Source of the DNA: Pseudoalteromonas sp. HM-SA03
Lineage (GTDB): Bacteria > Pseudomonadota > Gammaproteobacteria > Enterobacterales > Alteromonadaceae
DNA: 64,000 nt
Assembly: GCF_002289345.1 (NCBI RefSeq)
Contig: NZ_NSDG01000002.1
Span: 1 to 64,000 of the forward strand
Reading direction: 5' to 3'
A program made the position numbers and the translations under genes. How positions within the stretch are numbered: position 1 is the first letter of the stretch; the number at the start of each line of letters is the position of its first letter. Under the pieces are notes generated by a model. The model did not search any database. It was not told the DNA's origin and worked only from the letters and a program-made list of their open reading frames with translations. Positions 18,233-26,751 of the stretch are shown here, piece by piece.

Positions 18233-20701
18233 ATGAAACTTAATAAAATAACCAGCTATATAGGACTTGCCTTACTGAGTGGCGGGGCACTTGCAGCCCC
18301 TTCGACACCAACATTAGATTGGCAGCCACAACAGTATTCGTTCGTTGAAGTTAACGTTGATGGGCTAGGCTCTTACAAGCAACTGGTAAAAGCCAAAGAT
18401 GTTGTCGATATTAGCATCAAATGGAATGCTTGGAGTGGCTCTGGCGGTGACAACTATAAAGTATATTTTGATGATCTACTCGTAAATCAAGGTACGCTTG
18501 CAGCTGGTACTAAAAGCGGAGTAGTACAATTTCCCTATACTAAATCCGGTCGCCATCAGCTTTATTTAGAACTGTGTGAAGGTACCGTATGTGCAAGAAG
18601 CGCAGGGAAAGAAATCGTCATTGCCGACACAGACGGTGCACATCTAGCGCCACTTCCTATGAATGTAGATCCTAATAACCGTAATAACGGGACAATACCA
18701 GGCCGTGTAACCGGTGCATATTTCGTTGAATGGGGCATATATGGCCGTAATTACGATGTAACTAAGATCCCAGCTCATAACCTATCACACATTTTATATG
18801 GCTTTATTCCTATTTGCGGTCCTAACGAATCACTTAAATCCATTGAAAATGGTAATAGTTGGAGAGCGCTTCAAACTGCATGTGCTGACTCTCAAGATTA
18901 TGAAGTCGTCATTCACGACCCTTGGGCAGCAGTGCAAAAATCTATGCCAGGGGTGGATGCAAAGGATCCTATTCGCGGTGTTTATTCTCAATTGATGGCG
19001 CTAAAACAACGTTATCCTGACCTTAAAATCCTCCCTTCAGTGGGTGGATGGACGCTATCTGATCCATTCCATGGCTTTACAAACAAAGCAAACCGCGACA
19101 CTTTCGTCGCGTCAGTAAAACAATTTCTTAAAACGTGGAAATTCTATGACGGTGTCGATATCGACTGGGAATTCCCAGGTGGTGATGGTCCAAACCCCGA
19201 CTTAGGCGATCCAATTAACGACGGTCCAGCCTATGTGGCGCTAATGCAAGAGCTGCGTGCAATGCTAGATGAGTTAGAAGCTGAAACCGGCCGTCAATAT
19301 GAACTCACTTCTGCAATAGGTGCAGGTTATGACAAGATTGAAGATGTAGATTACCAAGCTGCTCAGCAGTATATGGATTATATCTTTGCGATGACCTATG
19401 ACTTCTATGGCGCTTGGAACAATGAAACGGGTCATCAAACCGGTATCTATTGTGGCTCTCATCTCAGCACTGATGAATGTAACGGTACAGGCGTTGACGA
19501 CAATGGAGTGCCACGCAAAGGTCCTGCATATACTGGCGACCATGCAATTCAATTGTTACTTCAACAAGGTGTGCAGCCCTCTAAGCTCGTTATGGGCGTT
19601 GCAATGTACGGCCGCGGCTGGGAAGGAGTGCTAGATGCAAATGCCACAATCCCAGGTAATCCGATGACGGCGCCGGGCAATGGCCCGTTGACTGGTTCTA
19701 CAAGTGAAGGCGTTTGGGAGCCTGGCATTATGGATTACAAGGCTATTGCAGCAAACGCTGTAGGCCAAGGTGGTTCAGGTGTTAATGGTTATGAAGTAGG
19801 CTACGATGAGCAAGCACAAGCAGCATATGTTTGGAACAGAAGTAACGGTAAACTCATCACTTACGATAGCCCACGCAGCGTTATCGCAAAAGGTCAGTAT
19901 GCAAACACTCATCAACTGGCCGGTTTATTTGGTTGGGAAATTGACGCAGATAATGGCGACATTCTAAATGCAATGTATGATGGTCTTACAGCAGGTGAGA
20001 TCCCCAATCGCGCTCCTTCTATCGGCGTTTCAGGACCTATCAATGTGACCTCAGGTCAGGTTGTAAATGTCGATGCGCAAGCAAGCGATTTAGACAATGA
20101 CCCGTTAACCTATTCATGGGTTGCTGCACCTGGTTTGGCTTTATCTGCTAACAACACCGCAGCTGTCGCTGTAACTGCTCCTTCAGTCACTCAACAGACA
20201 AGCTACGACTTGACTGTAACGGTCAATGATGGCGCGTTATCAACAACCAAAACAATCGCTGTTGTTGTAAACCCAGAAGGTGCAAATGCAGCGCCGGTCG
20301 TTACACCTGTTTCAGATATTACGGTTAACGAAGGGGCTTCGGCTACTGTTAATGTAGCAGCAACCGATCCTGAAGGCGCAGCGCTTAGCTATAGCTGGAG
20401 TGCACCAGCCGAGCTAAGCGTTGTTGCAAATGGTAGCTCAGCGGCTATTACAGCTACAAATGTCACTGCAGACACAACTGTACCGGTAACTGTTACCGTA
20501 TCAGACGGGGTCAACGCCGTTGATACAACGTTTAATGTCACGATTAAAGACGGTGGTGCACAATACCCTGCTTGGGATCGCTCTACAGTATATGTCGGTG
20601 GCGACCGAGTACTTCATAACGGCAATGCCTTTGAAGCAAAATGGTGGACTCAAGGCGAGGAGCCAGGAACCGCTGACGTATGGAAGGCTGTAACTAACTA
20701 A
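18233..20701 (+). CDS. chiC: Secreted GH18 chitinase, Serratia ChiA-like
   Basis: 822 residues from 18233, where AAGG precedes ATG and a signal peptide (MKLNKIT...ALA) follows. It opens with a ChitinaseA_N (FnIII-like) domain as in Serratia ChiA (LDWQPQQYSFVEVN), then the GH18 barrel with DGVDIDWE (306-313, acid E313), two Ig/PKD-like repeats (NRAPSIGV..., NAAPVVTP...) and a C-terminal CBM5/12 (FEAKWWTQGEEPG), which is nearly the same as the one in the LPMO. The different N-terminal domain suggests the opposite chain direction or another processivity from the first chitinase. It is the last gene of the cluster. Confidence 0.94.
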   Translation: MKLNKITSYIGLALLSGGALAAPSTPTLDWQPQQYSFVEVNVDGLGSYKQLVKAKDVVDISIKWNAWSGSGGDNYKVYFDDLLVNQGTLAAGTKSGVVQFPYTKSGRHQLYLELCEGTVCARSAGKEIVIADTDGAHLAPLPMNVDPNNRNNGTIPGRVTGAYFVEWGIYGRNYDVTKIPAHNLSHILYGFIPICGPNESLKSIENGNSWRALQTACADSQDYEVVIHDPWAAVQKSMPGVDAKDPIRGVYSQLMALKQRYPDLKILPSVGGWTLSDPFHGFTNKANRDTFVASVKQFLKTWKFYDGVDIDWEFPGGDGPNPDLGDPINDGPAYVALMQELRAMLDELEAETGRQYELTSAIGAGYDKIEDVDYQAAQQYMDYIFAMTYDFYGAWNNETGHQTGIYCGSHLSTDECNGTGVDDNGVPRKGPAYTGDHAIQLLLQQGVQPSKLVMGVAMYGRGWEGVLDANATIPGNPMTAPGNGPLTGSTSEGVWEPGIMDYKAIAANAVGQGGSGVNGYEVGYDEQAQAAYVWNRSNGKLITYDSPRSVIAKGQYANTHQLAGLFGWEIDADNGDILNAMYDGLTAGEIPNRAPSIGVSGPINVTSGQVVNVDAQASDLDNDPLTYSWVAAPGLALSANNTAAVAVTAPSVTQQTSYDLTVTVNDGALSTTKTIAVVVNPEGANAAPVVTPVSDITVNEGASATVNVAATDPEGAALSYSWSAPAELSVVANGSSAAITATNVTADTTVPVTVTVSDGVNAVDTTFNVTIKDGGAQYPAWDRSTVYVGGDRVLHNGNAFEAKWWTQGEEPGTADVWKAVTN

Positions 20702-20719
20702 TCTAACCATCCCCAATTA

Positions 20720-20747
20720 ATGAGCTTGCCAGTCAAGCTCATTTTTT
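20720..20747 (+). terminator. Terminator of the chitin cluster
   Basis: A 9-bp stem ATGAGCTTG / CAAGCTCAT with a CCAGT loop and six Ts, 18 bp after the chiC stop. Confidence 0.9.
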
Positions 20748-20867
20748 ATCCACACAAACATAAAGTTACTCATTATCTGGCTTCTATCGCAAATTTCTTC
20801 TTTCTTTTTCTGACTGGTCTTTCATAATGACATAATGAACTGCATAAAAGAGTCATAAGTTCTGGCA

Positions 20868-21629
20868 GTGCTTATTCGTCTATCCATTTTATTATTCGTT
20901 TTAGTTTTTCCGAAAAGCTACGCTTCCGATTGCGCGGATCAGTCATCCCTAAAAATCGCTATAGGTTCTAGCTGGCCGCCTTTTGTTATGTATGGCACTC
21001 GTCCTTATGGCATAGACGTAGATATCACTAGAGCGGTTTTTGAGCGCGCTGGTTTTTGTATTGAGTTCATTCAACTTCCTTCATCGGCACGTGGGATTAC
21101 AGAACTTGAAAAAGGTTTAGTTGATGTCCTGCCATCCGCAAGTTTTAGTGTTGATAGAGCAAAAATCGCTTATTTCTCTTCGCCATATCGGCGTGAAAAA
21201 ATGCGCTTGTTTGCAAACAAGGAAATAGATCTCGACAGCAACCTGATCGAGTTGTTTTCTGCAGGTTATACATTCGCGACTAACCCTGGGGCCTACTACG
21301 GTGAGGAAGTGAAACAAATAAAAAAAATCGATTGGTACGACAAGCGGCTGTTTGAAATCGCAAGCTTAGATAGACGAATAGAAATGGTGGCCAAAAACCG
21401 CGTCGATTTTCTGATTGAAGATGAAGACGCAGGCTACTACTATATCAACAAGCTAGGCTATCACAGCATTCAGCTACACCCTTATGTAGTTAACGATAAC
21501 GCTATACATTTTATGCTTGGACATCATGCATTTAAGCGTAGCGACATTGAACGTGTCAATGAAGCAATCGCCAGTTTAAATGGCACAATTGCGAATATCT
21601 CAGAAAAATATAGAAAAGATTCAGGATGA
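20868..21629 (+). CDS. Periplasmic SBP_bac_3-type solute-binding protein
   Basis: A 253-residue protein with a signal peptide (about residues 1-19, ending SYA) and the extracellular solute-binding family 3 fold: KIAIGSSWPPFVMYG, GIDVDITRAVFERAGF, a GLVDVLPSASFSVDRAKIAYFS segment and a C-terminal EKYRKD. No permease or ATPase gene is near, so it may be an orphan receptor for amino acid-like ligands rather than part of a transporter. The start is GTG with a poor ribosome binding site. Its stop overlaps the next start (ATGA at 21626-21629), implying coupling to the helicase gene, an odd pairing. Confidence 0.82.
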   Translation: MLIRLSILLFVLVFPKSYASDCADQSSLKIAIGSSWPPFVMYGTRPYGIDVDITRAVFERAGFCIEFIQLPSSARGITELEKGLVDVLPSASFSVDRAKIAYFSSPYRREKMRLFANKEIDLDSNLIELFSAGYTFATNPGAYYGEEVKQIKKIDWYDKRLFEIASLDRRIEMVAKNRVDFLIEDEDAGYYYINKLGYHSIQLHPYVVNDNAIHFMLGHHAFKRSDIERVNEAIASLNGTIANISEKYRKDSG

Positions 21630-23560
21630 CTCAACAACAGCAACTCTTTCAAACACTACAAAGCACATTTGGACATACGACACTTCGCCCTGGGCAATCG
21701 GAAGTCATAGAATCTATACTTCAAGGCCAAAGTGCAATCGCTATTTTTGCAACTGGTGCAGGCAAGTCGTTGTGTTATCAGTTACCAGCAATCATGAAGC
21801 AAGGGATGTGCCTAGTCGTTTCACCACTATTGGCACTGATGCATGAGCAACGAGATTACCTACAAAGTAAAGGAGTTGCAACTGCTTGTCTTGATAGTAC
21901 TCAAAGCAAAGAGGAAACGTTGCGCATAGAAAATGCGGTGCGAGATAATGCCCTTAAAGTTCTCTTTATATCAGTCGAGCGGCTAAATAGCCAAAAAGCA
22001 CGTACCTTGTTATCACAAAGCAATATCTCTTTTCTTGTCATTGATGAGGCGCATTGTATTTCTGAGTGGGGACATAATTTCAGGCCTGATTACCTAAAAG
22101 TGGCCAAATATCGACATGAACTTGGTATCAACCAAGTGCTATTACTCACCGCGACAGCAACAAATAAAGTTGCACGCGATATGGCGGGTAAATTCGATGT
22201 ATCCGATCAAAATATCATTAGAACGGGCTTTTACCGGAAGAATCTCTTCTTAAGTGCGGCGCATGTTAGCGAATCTCAAAAAGACGAATATTTACTCGCC
22301 TTTTTAAAAAAGGCAAAAGGCGCTGGTATCGTTTATCTCACGCAGCAAAAGCAAGCAGAAGAAGTAGCAAAAATGATAACGGCTTGTGGCTTTCCTGCAG
22401 AAGCTTTTCATGCATCATTGCAGAGCGAGAAAAAGGCCCAAATTCAAGCTGACTTTCTAGGGAAAGCTAATCTTATCGTTGTAGCTACCATTGCATTTGG
22501 TATGGGTGTAGACAAACCGGATGTTCGCTGGGTACTACATTATGATATGCCAAAATCTATTGAGGGATATAGCCAAGAAGTGGGTAGGGCAGGCAGAGAT
22601 GGCGAGAATGCACATTGCGTTGCTTTAATTAATAATGAAAAAATTGCCACATTAGAGAACTTCGTTTACGCCAGTGCATTAGAGAGAGAGTCATTAACGC
22701 TGCTTTTTAATGAACTTTTCGGTGATCCAGCTACAGATTATCACCTCAATGAATACGATCTCGCCTATAAAACCAATATTAATCAATTGGTACTAAAAAC
22801 ACTTATTGTCCAGCTCGAACTGCAAGGTTACTTACAAGTAAACTACAGCTATTTTGCGGAGCTAAGCATCGCGTTCACCCAAGACAAAGATAAAATATTA
22901 GCCAAGTACTCGCCTGAGCGGCAACTGTTTTTGACTCAGCTATTCTCGTGTTTTGAATTCAAAAAGAAATGGGGATTACTTTCACATCAAGCATTAAGCG
23001 AGCAAAACATCCCACAGGCTAAAGCCCAAGAAGTCGTTGAGTATTTGCAAAACCAACAACTGATTGACGTAAAAGTCGCTAAATATACGTCGGTTTATTC
23101 AAAGCCTATCCAACAAGTTAACATTAATGAACTGGTTGAGTCTTTCTACCAACAATCACAAATTAAAGAACAAGGCGAACTTGCACGGCTAAGGCATTTA
23201 CTCAAATTTTTCCAACTGACTTCATGCTATCACAAAGCACTCGCCAGCTACTTCGGCGATATGCACGCACCAGAGCAATGTGGCCATTGCGGAGTCTGCA
23301 GCGGTAAGCGACTGATCGTAAACGCACAAGAGAGCCACAAACTAGATATTGAAACAACACGAAATACTTTAAGAGACGCTTCGCAGTTTGCATCGCAACG
23401 CGGCGTAAATTTTTCTACTCACCTCAAAACGTTGTTTTTGCTAGGCTTAAATTGCCCCTATTTTACTAAATATAAATTCAGACAACTTGAAGGATTTGGC
23501 AGCTTGTCCGGTGTAAAGTATGAACAGGTAAAAGCAGTGATCATGGAGCGCGCATTATAA
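21626..23560 (+). CDS. RecQ-family ATP-dependent DNA helicase
   Basis: 644 residues with all superfamily 2 landmarks: LRPGQSEVIESIL (motif 0), ATGAGKS (Walker A, 42-48), DEAH (140-143), TATAT (motif III), an ATIAFGMGVDKPDVRWV region, QEVGRAGRDG (motif VI), and a RecQ-type zinc cluster CYHKAL...CGHCGVCSG near residues 535-560. It lacks a clear canonical HRDC domain, although a short C-terminal region may stand in for it, so it is a RecQ paralogue rather than surely recQ itself. It overlaps the SBP gene by 4 bp and abuts anmK with no gap. Confidence 0.9.
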   Translation: MTQQQQLFQTLQSTFGHTTLRPGQSEVIESILQGQSAIAIFATGAGKSLCYQLPAIMKQGMCLVVSPLLALMHEQRDYLQSKGVATACLDSTQSKEETLRIENAVRDNALKVLFISVERLNSQKARTLLSQSNISFLVIDEAHCISEWGHNFRPDYLKVAKYRHELGINQVLLLTATATNKVARDMAGKFDVSDQNIIRTGFYRKNLFLSAAHVSESQKDEYLLAFLKKAKGAGIVYLTQQKQAEEVAKMITACGFPAEAFHASLQSEKKAQIQADFLGKANLIVVATIAFGMGVDKPDVRWVLHYDMPKSIEGYSQEVGRAGRDGENAHCVALINNEKIATLENFVYASALERESLTLLFNELFGDPATDYHLNEYDLAYKTNINQLVLKTLIVQLELQGYLQVNYSYFAELSIAFTQDKDKILAKYSPERQLFLTQLFSCFEFKKKWGLLSHQALSEQNIPQAKAQEVVEYLQNQQLIDVKVAKYTSVYSKPIQQVNINELVESFYQQSQIKEQGELARLRHLLKFFQLTSCYHKALASYFGDMHAPEQCGHCGVCSGKRLIVNAQESHKLDIETTRNTLRDASQFASQRGVNFSTHLKTLFLLGLNCPYFTKYKFRQLEGFGSLSGVKYEQVKAVIMERAL

Positions 23561-24724
23561 ATGAAAACAGATATTATTAAACTCGCCACGATCGCGGAAA
23601 AAAAGACCAAATATATACTCGGACTAATGAGTGGTACCTCATTGGATGGATTAGATATTGCGTTATGTAAAATTGAAGGTGCAGGGAAAAGTACACAGCT
23701 AACGGTCGAACAATTTACCACGATAGAATACAACCCTTCGCAAAAGCAGCTTCTCAGTGATCACGCGTCTAAATCTCAGGTAAATCTTAAAACGCTATGT
23801 CAATTAAATGCGTGGCTAGGCGAGTTGTACGCAAGTCTAATCAATAATGCTTTGAAAGAATGGCAAGTCGCAGCCGACACTGTTGATTTAATAGCGAGTC
23901 ATGGACAAACACTTTACCATTGTCCAAAACAATCCTTTGCAGACGTTGAAAAATTAAATAGCACATTGCAGATCGTTGACGCCGATCTTATTGCGGCAAA
24001 AACGAACATCATCACCATCGCAGACTTTAGACAAAAGCATATAGCCAAAGGATATGAAGGAGCCCCTCTCGTGCAATATGGTGACTATCTATTATATTCG
24101 AGCACAAGTATCGATAGGGTTTTGCTCAATATTGGCGGTATTTCAAACCTTACTTATTTACCAAAAAACTGTACACTTACGCAGAGTATGAGTAGTGACA
24201 TCGGTCCAGGAAACACATTAGTAGACCAATATTGCCGCCAGGTATTGGGACTGCCATTCGATGAAAATGGTGAAATTGCGTCAAGTGGCAAAATTCAATT
24301 GCCATTTCTCGAAGCTTTACTGTCGCACCAATTCTTTGATACGCCACTTCCAAAATCAACTGGACAAGAGTTATTTAATCAAACCTTTGTGCATCATGCA
24401 TTGGATGGAAAAGATTATAATCATGAAGATATCATCACGACACTGACTGAATTCACAGCTATCACTGTCGCAAATGCGGTGAATGAGCTTGGTACAACTG
24501 AATTAGAGCTATATATTAGCGGAGGTGGTATTCATAATGTATTTTTAATGGAGCGAATTGAAAGCCATTTGAGTAACCATGTTTTACTCAAGGACTTCTT
24601 ACAACTGGGGGTAAACCCCGACGCCAAAGAAGCCGCTTTGTTTGCTCTACTTGCGAATGAAACCGTTTCAGGTGATAGTAATGCACTGCCTTTTTCTATG
24701 GGTAAGATTTCATTACCAGCATAG
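23561..24724 (+). CDS. anmK: Anhydro-N-acetylmuramic acid kinase
   Basis: A 387-residue ASKHA kinase that opens and phosphorylates anhydro-MurNAc to MurNAc-6-P in cell-wall recycling. Motifs: GLMSGTSLDGLDIALC (about 21-36), ASHGQTLYHCP, FRQKHIAKGYEGAPLVQYGDYLL, NIGGISNLTYL, DIGPGNTLVD and a C-terminal ISGGGIHN. A catalytic Asp is expected in the D-F-R segment. The ATG directly follows the helicase stop codon, so translation is likely coupled. No MurQ or NagA gene is nearby. It ends 3 bp from a convergent gene, with no terminator between. Confidence 0.95.
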   Translation: MKTDIIKLATIAEKKTKYILGLMSGTSLDGLDIALCKIEGAGKSTQLTVEQFTTIEYNPSQKQLLSDHASKSQVNLKTLCQLNAWLGELYASLINNALKEWQVAADTVDLIASHGQTLYHCPKQSFADVEKLNSTLQIVDADLIAAKTNIITIADFRQKHIAKGYEGAPLVQYGDYLLYSSTSIDRVLLNIGGISNLTYLPKNCTLTQSMSSDIGPGNTLVDQYCRQVLGLPFDENGEIASSGKIQLPFLEALLSHQFFDTPLPKSTGQELFNQTFVHHALDGKDYNHEDIITTLTEFTAITVANAVNELGTTELELYISGGGIHNVFLMERIESHLSNHVLLKDFLQLGVNPDAKEAALFALLANETVSGDSNALPFSMGKISLPA

Positions 24725-24727
24725 TCG

Positions 24728-25207
24728 CTAAAAAACGGATAATACTGCGCTCACTGCCGAGTTAAAAATACGTTTGAAGCCAGTAGTCTGAGTTTTGATA
24801 AGCTCAGATACTGGCTCGCTTACGGTAATTCTCTCATTCAAAATGATATCAAACTCAGCTGCATTCTTTAAATAATCGTGGAGTCCAACTAGATTCAATT
24901 GCATAAAGTAAGGACCTGCATCAAGCGATTGCTTTACTTTAATTTCGGCAATCTTAGTGAGATAAGACTCCGGATCAACCACCAAAGAGACCTCGCACTT
25001 CGCATTTCGCTCGCCGTGCTTTGTTAGTACAACGTTAACTCGGTCATCAATTCGCGCGTCCATTGGCAACTCTATCACCAAAGAAAGTCCTTGCTCACCT
25101 GGTTGCAGACTAAGTTTCTCATAGGGTTGAACAGCACGGTACTGTCCCCTCATAGAACTTGTGATCTGTGCTGCATTAAAACTAAAAATACCAGGTTTGC
25201 TACTCAT
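24728..25207 (-). CDS. Hypothetical protein, 159 residues
   Basis: Not recognised. A soluble-looking protein (no signal peptide or membrane segment) with a beta-rich pattern (LSLVIELPMDARIDDRVNVVLTK). The middle and C-terminal parts alternate charged and hydrophobic residues, and a hydrophobic tail (AVSAVLSVF) ends the protein. It overlaps no neighbour but converges within 3 bp on anmK, a packing typical of a real gene. Upstream is a 136-bp gap before the Na/Pi cotransporter gene, in the same direction, so it may be transcribed separately after that gene's terminator. Confidence 0.72.
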   Translation of the reverse strand: MSSKPGIFSFNAAQITSSMRGQYRAVQPYEKLSLQPGEQGLSLVIELPMDARIDDRVNVVLTKHGERNAKCEVSLVVDPESYLTKIAEIKVKQSLDAGPYFMQLNLVGLHDYLKNAAEFDIILNERITVSEPVSELIKTQTTGFKRIFNSAVSAVLSVF

Positions 25208-25293
25208 TACTTTCTTTCGTTATTTACAAGACAATGTTAATTATCTCAAAGCTAGATTACAAAATTATGACTTATCAACCAAAGGCTAAAAAA

Positions 25294-25318
25294 GTCAAAA
25301 CTCGGCAATACCGAGCTT
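25294..25318 (-). terminator. Terminator of Na/Pi cotransporter gene
   Basis: On the minus strand CTCGG / CCGAG with a TATTG loop followed by TTTTGACTTTTTT, 26 bp after the stop codon. Confidence 0.7.
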
Positions 25319-25343
25319 TAAATGCATTCTTTGTTCGTTTTAT

Positions 25344-26483
25344 TTATCGTACTGCGAGCATAATGAGTCCCGGAAACACAAAGAATGAACCTAATACGTA
25401 AGCCAAAGCTGCTGGTTTATTCTGCGCACCAATCTCTGCTAACTTCTCAGCTAGACGAAGCGGGATTTCTCTCAGTAGTGGTAAACCGTAAATAAGTGCT
25501 ACCGCAAAAACGTTAAACATTACATGTACAAGTGCAATCGTTAATGCGACTTCTGCTGCAGGGCCTGTGATAGATGTTGCCGCTAACAAAGCGGTAATTG
25601 TAGTGCCGATATTTGCACCTAGGGTGAACGGATATATCTGACGAGTGGTAAATACGCCGCTGCCAGCGAGTGGGATCATCAAGCTTGTTGTTGTCGACGA
25701 CGATTGTACCATCACCGTAACTACCGCGCCTGAACTTATACCTACAACAGGGCCTCTGCCTATCGCACTGTGTAATAATTCCTTCGCTTTACCTACTAAC
25801 GCCTTTTTGAGTAATTTACCTAAGTAAGTCACAGCGAACAGGATCATCATGATACCGATAACAACCATGGCAATACCTGCAGCTGTAGAGTCTAAAAAGC
25901 TAACACCATCTTTTACCAAGCTTACCGCAGGTTTCACCAGTGGTTTGATAAAGTTGTAACTTTTTAACGACAAGTCAGCATCACCAACAAATACATGGGC
26001 TAATCCTGACGCGAGTTTCTCTAACATCCCAAACATGATTTCCAAAGGCAGGAAAATAGCAACGGCTAATAAATTAAAGAAGTCATGTACGGTGGATGCG
26101 GCAAATGCTCTTCTAAACTCTTCTTTGCTACGAATGTGACCGATAGAAACGAGCGTGTTGGTAATAGTCGTGCCAATATTTGCGCCCATTACCATAGGGA
26201 TTGCGATACTAATAGGTAATCCACCAGCAACGAGGCCAACAATAACAGAAGTCACCGTTGATGAGGACTGCACCAATGCAGTTGCCAAAGCCCCTAAGAG
26301 TAGGGCGACGATTGGATTGGTTGCAAATGCGAAGATTTCCTTCGCCCCTTCACTTCCACCTGAGGCCAACTTAAAACCGCCACTCACAGTGCCAACTGCG
26401 ACTAAGACTAAGTAGACAAGTAATACGATTGATAGCCAGTTGAAAAGTTTAGCTGATGCTGAAGTCTGAGATTGATTAACCAT
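25344..26483 (-). CDS. Na+/phosphate cotransporter (NptA-type)
   Basis: A polytopic membrane protein of 379 residues. It has the two inverted repeats of the Na_Pi_cotrans family, each with a QSSST motif (ALVQSSSTVTS; MVQSSSTTTS) and a GANIGTTIT motif, the ion and phosphate sites. About eight to nine hydrophobic segments are seen. The start is set at 26483, where a purine-rich AAGAG precedes ATG; a further in-frame ATG 30 bp upstream lacks a ribosome binding site. It would import phosphate using the sodium gradient, which suits a marine cell. Monocistronic. Confidence 0.9.
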   Translation of the reverse strand: MVNQSQTSASAKLFNWLSIVLLVYLVLVAVGTVSGGFKLASGGSEGAKEIFAFATNPIVALLLGALATALVQSSSTVTSVIVGLVAGGLPISIAIPMVMGANIGTTITNTLVSIGHIRSKEEFRRAFAASTVHDFFNLLAVAIFLPLEIMFGMLEKLASGLAHVFVGDADLSLKSYNFIKPLVKPAVSLVKDGVSFLDSTAAGIAMVVIGIMMILFAVTYLGKLLKKALVGKAKELLHSAIGRGPVVGISSGAVVTVMVQSSSTTTSLMIPLAGSGVFTTRQIYPFTLGANIGTTITALLAATSITGPAAEVALTIALVHVMFNVFAVALIYGLPLLREIPLRLAEKLAEIGAQNKPAALAYVLGSFFVFPGLIMLAVR

Positions 26484-26751
26484 AGTTTCGCTCTTAGAGT
26501 AAGTAATGTTCATTCATTACACTTTTATTTCAGCCGCGCATTTAACCACCCAATTGTTACAGTTATATTTCAGTTTTATGTAGTTCGATACGTATGCTCA
26601 TTTTCTCATCACATTTTTTGAATCAATGGTAACTAATAGTAGTAACATGCTGTTTTTGCTGATTATTAGTAATGTGATACATTTATTTACGTCTCCAAAC
26701 TTGATCCACATTTGCTTCACTATTTAAAAGTAAGATTTAGTTATAATTATT

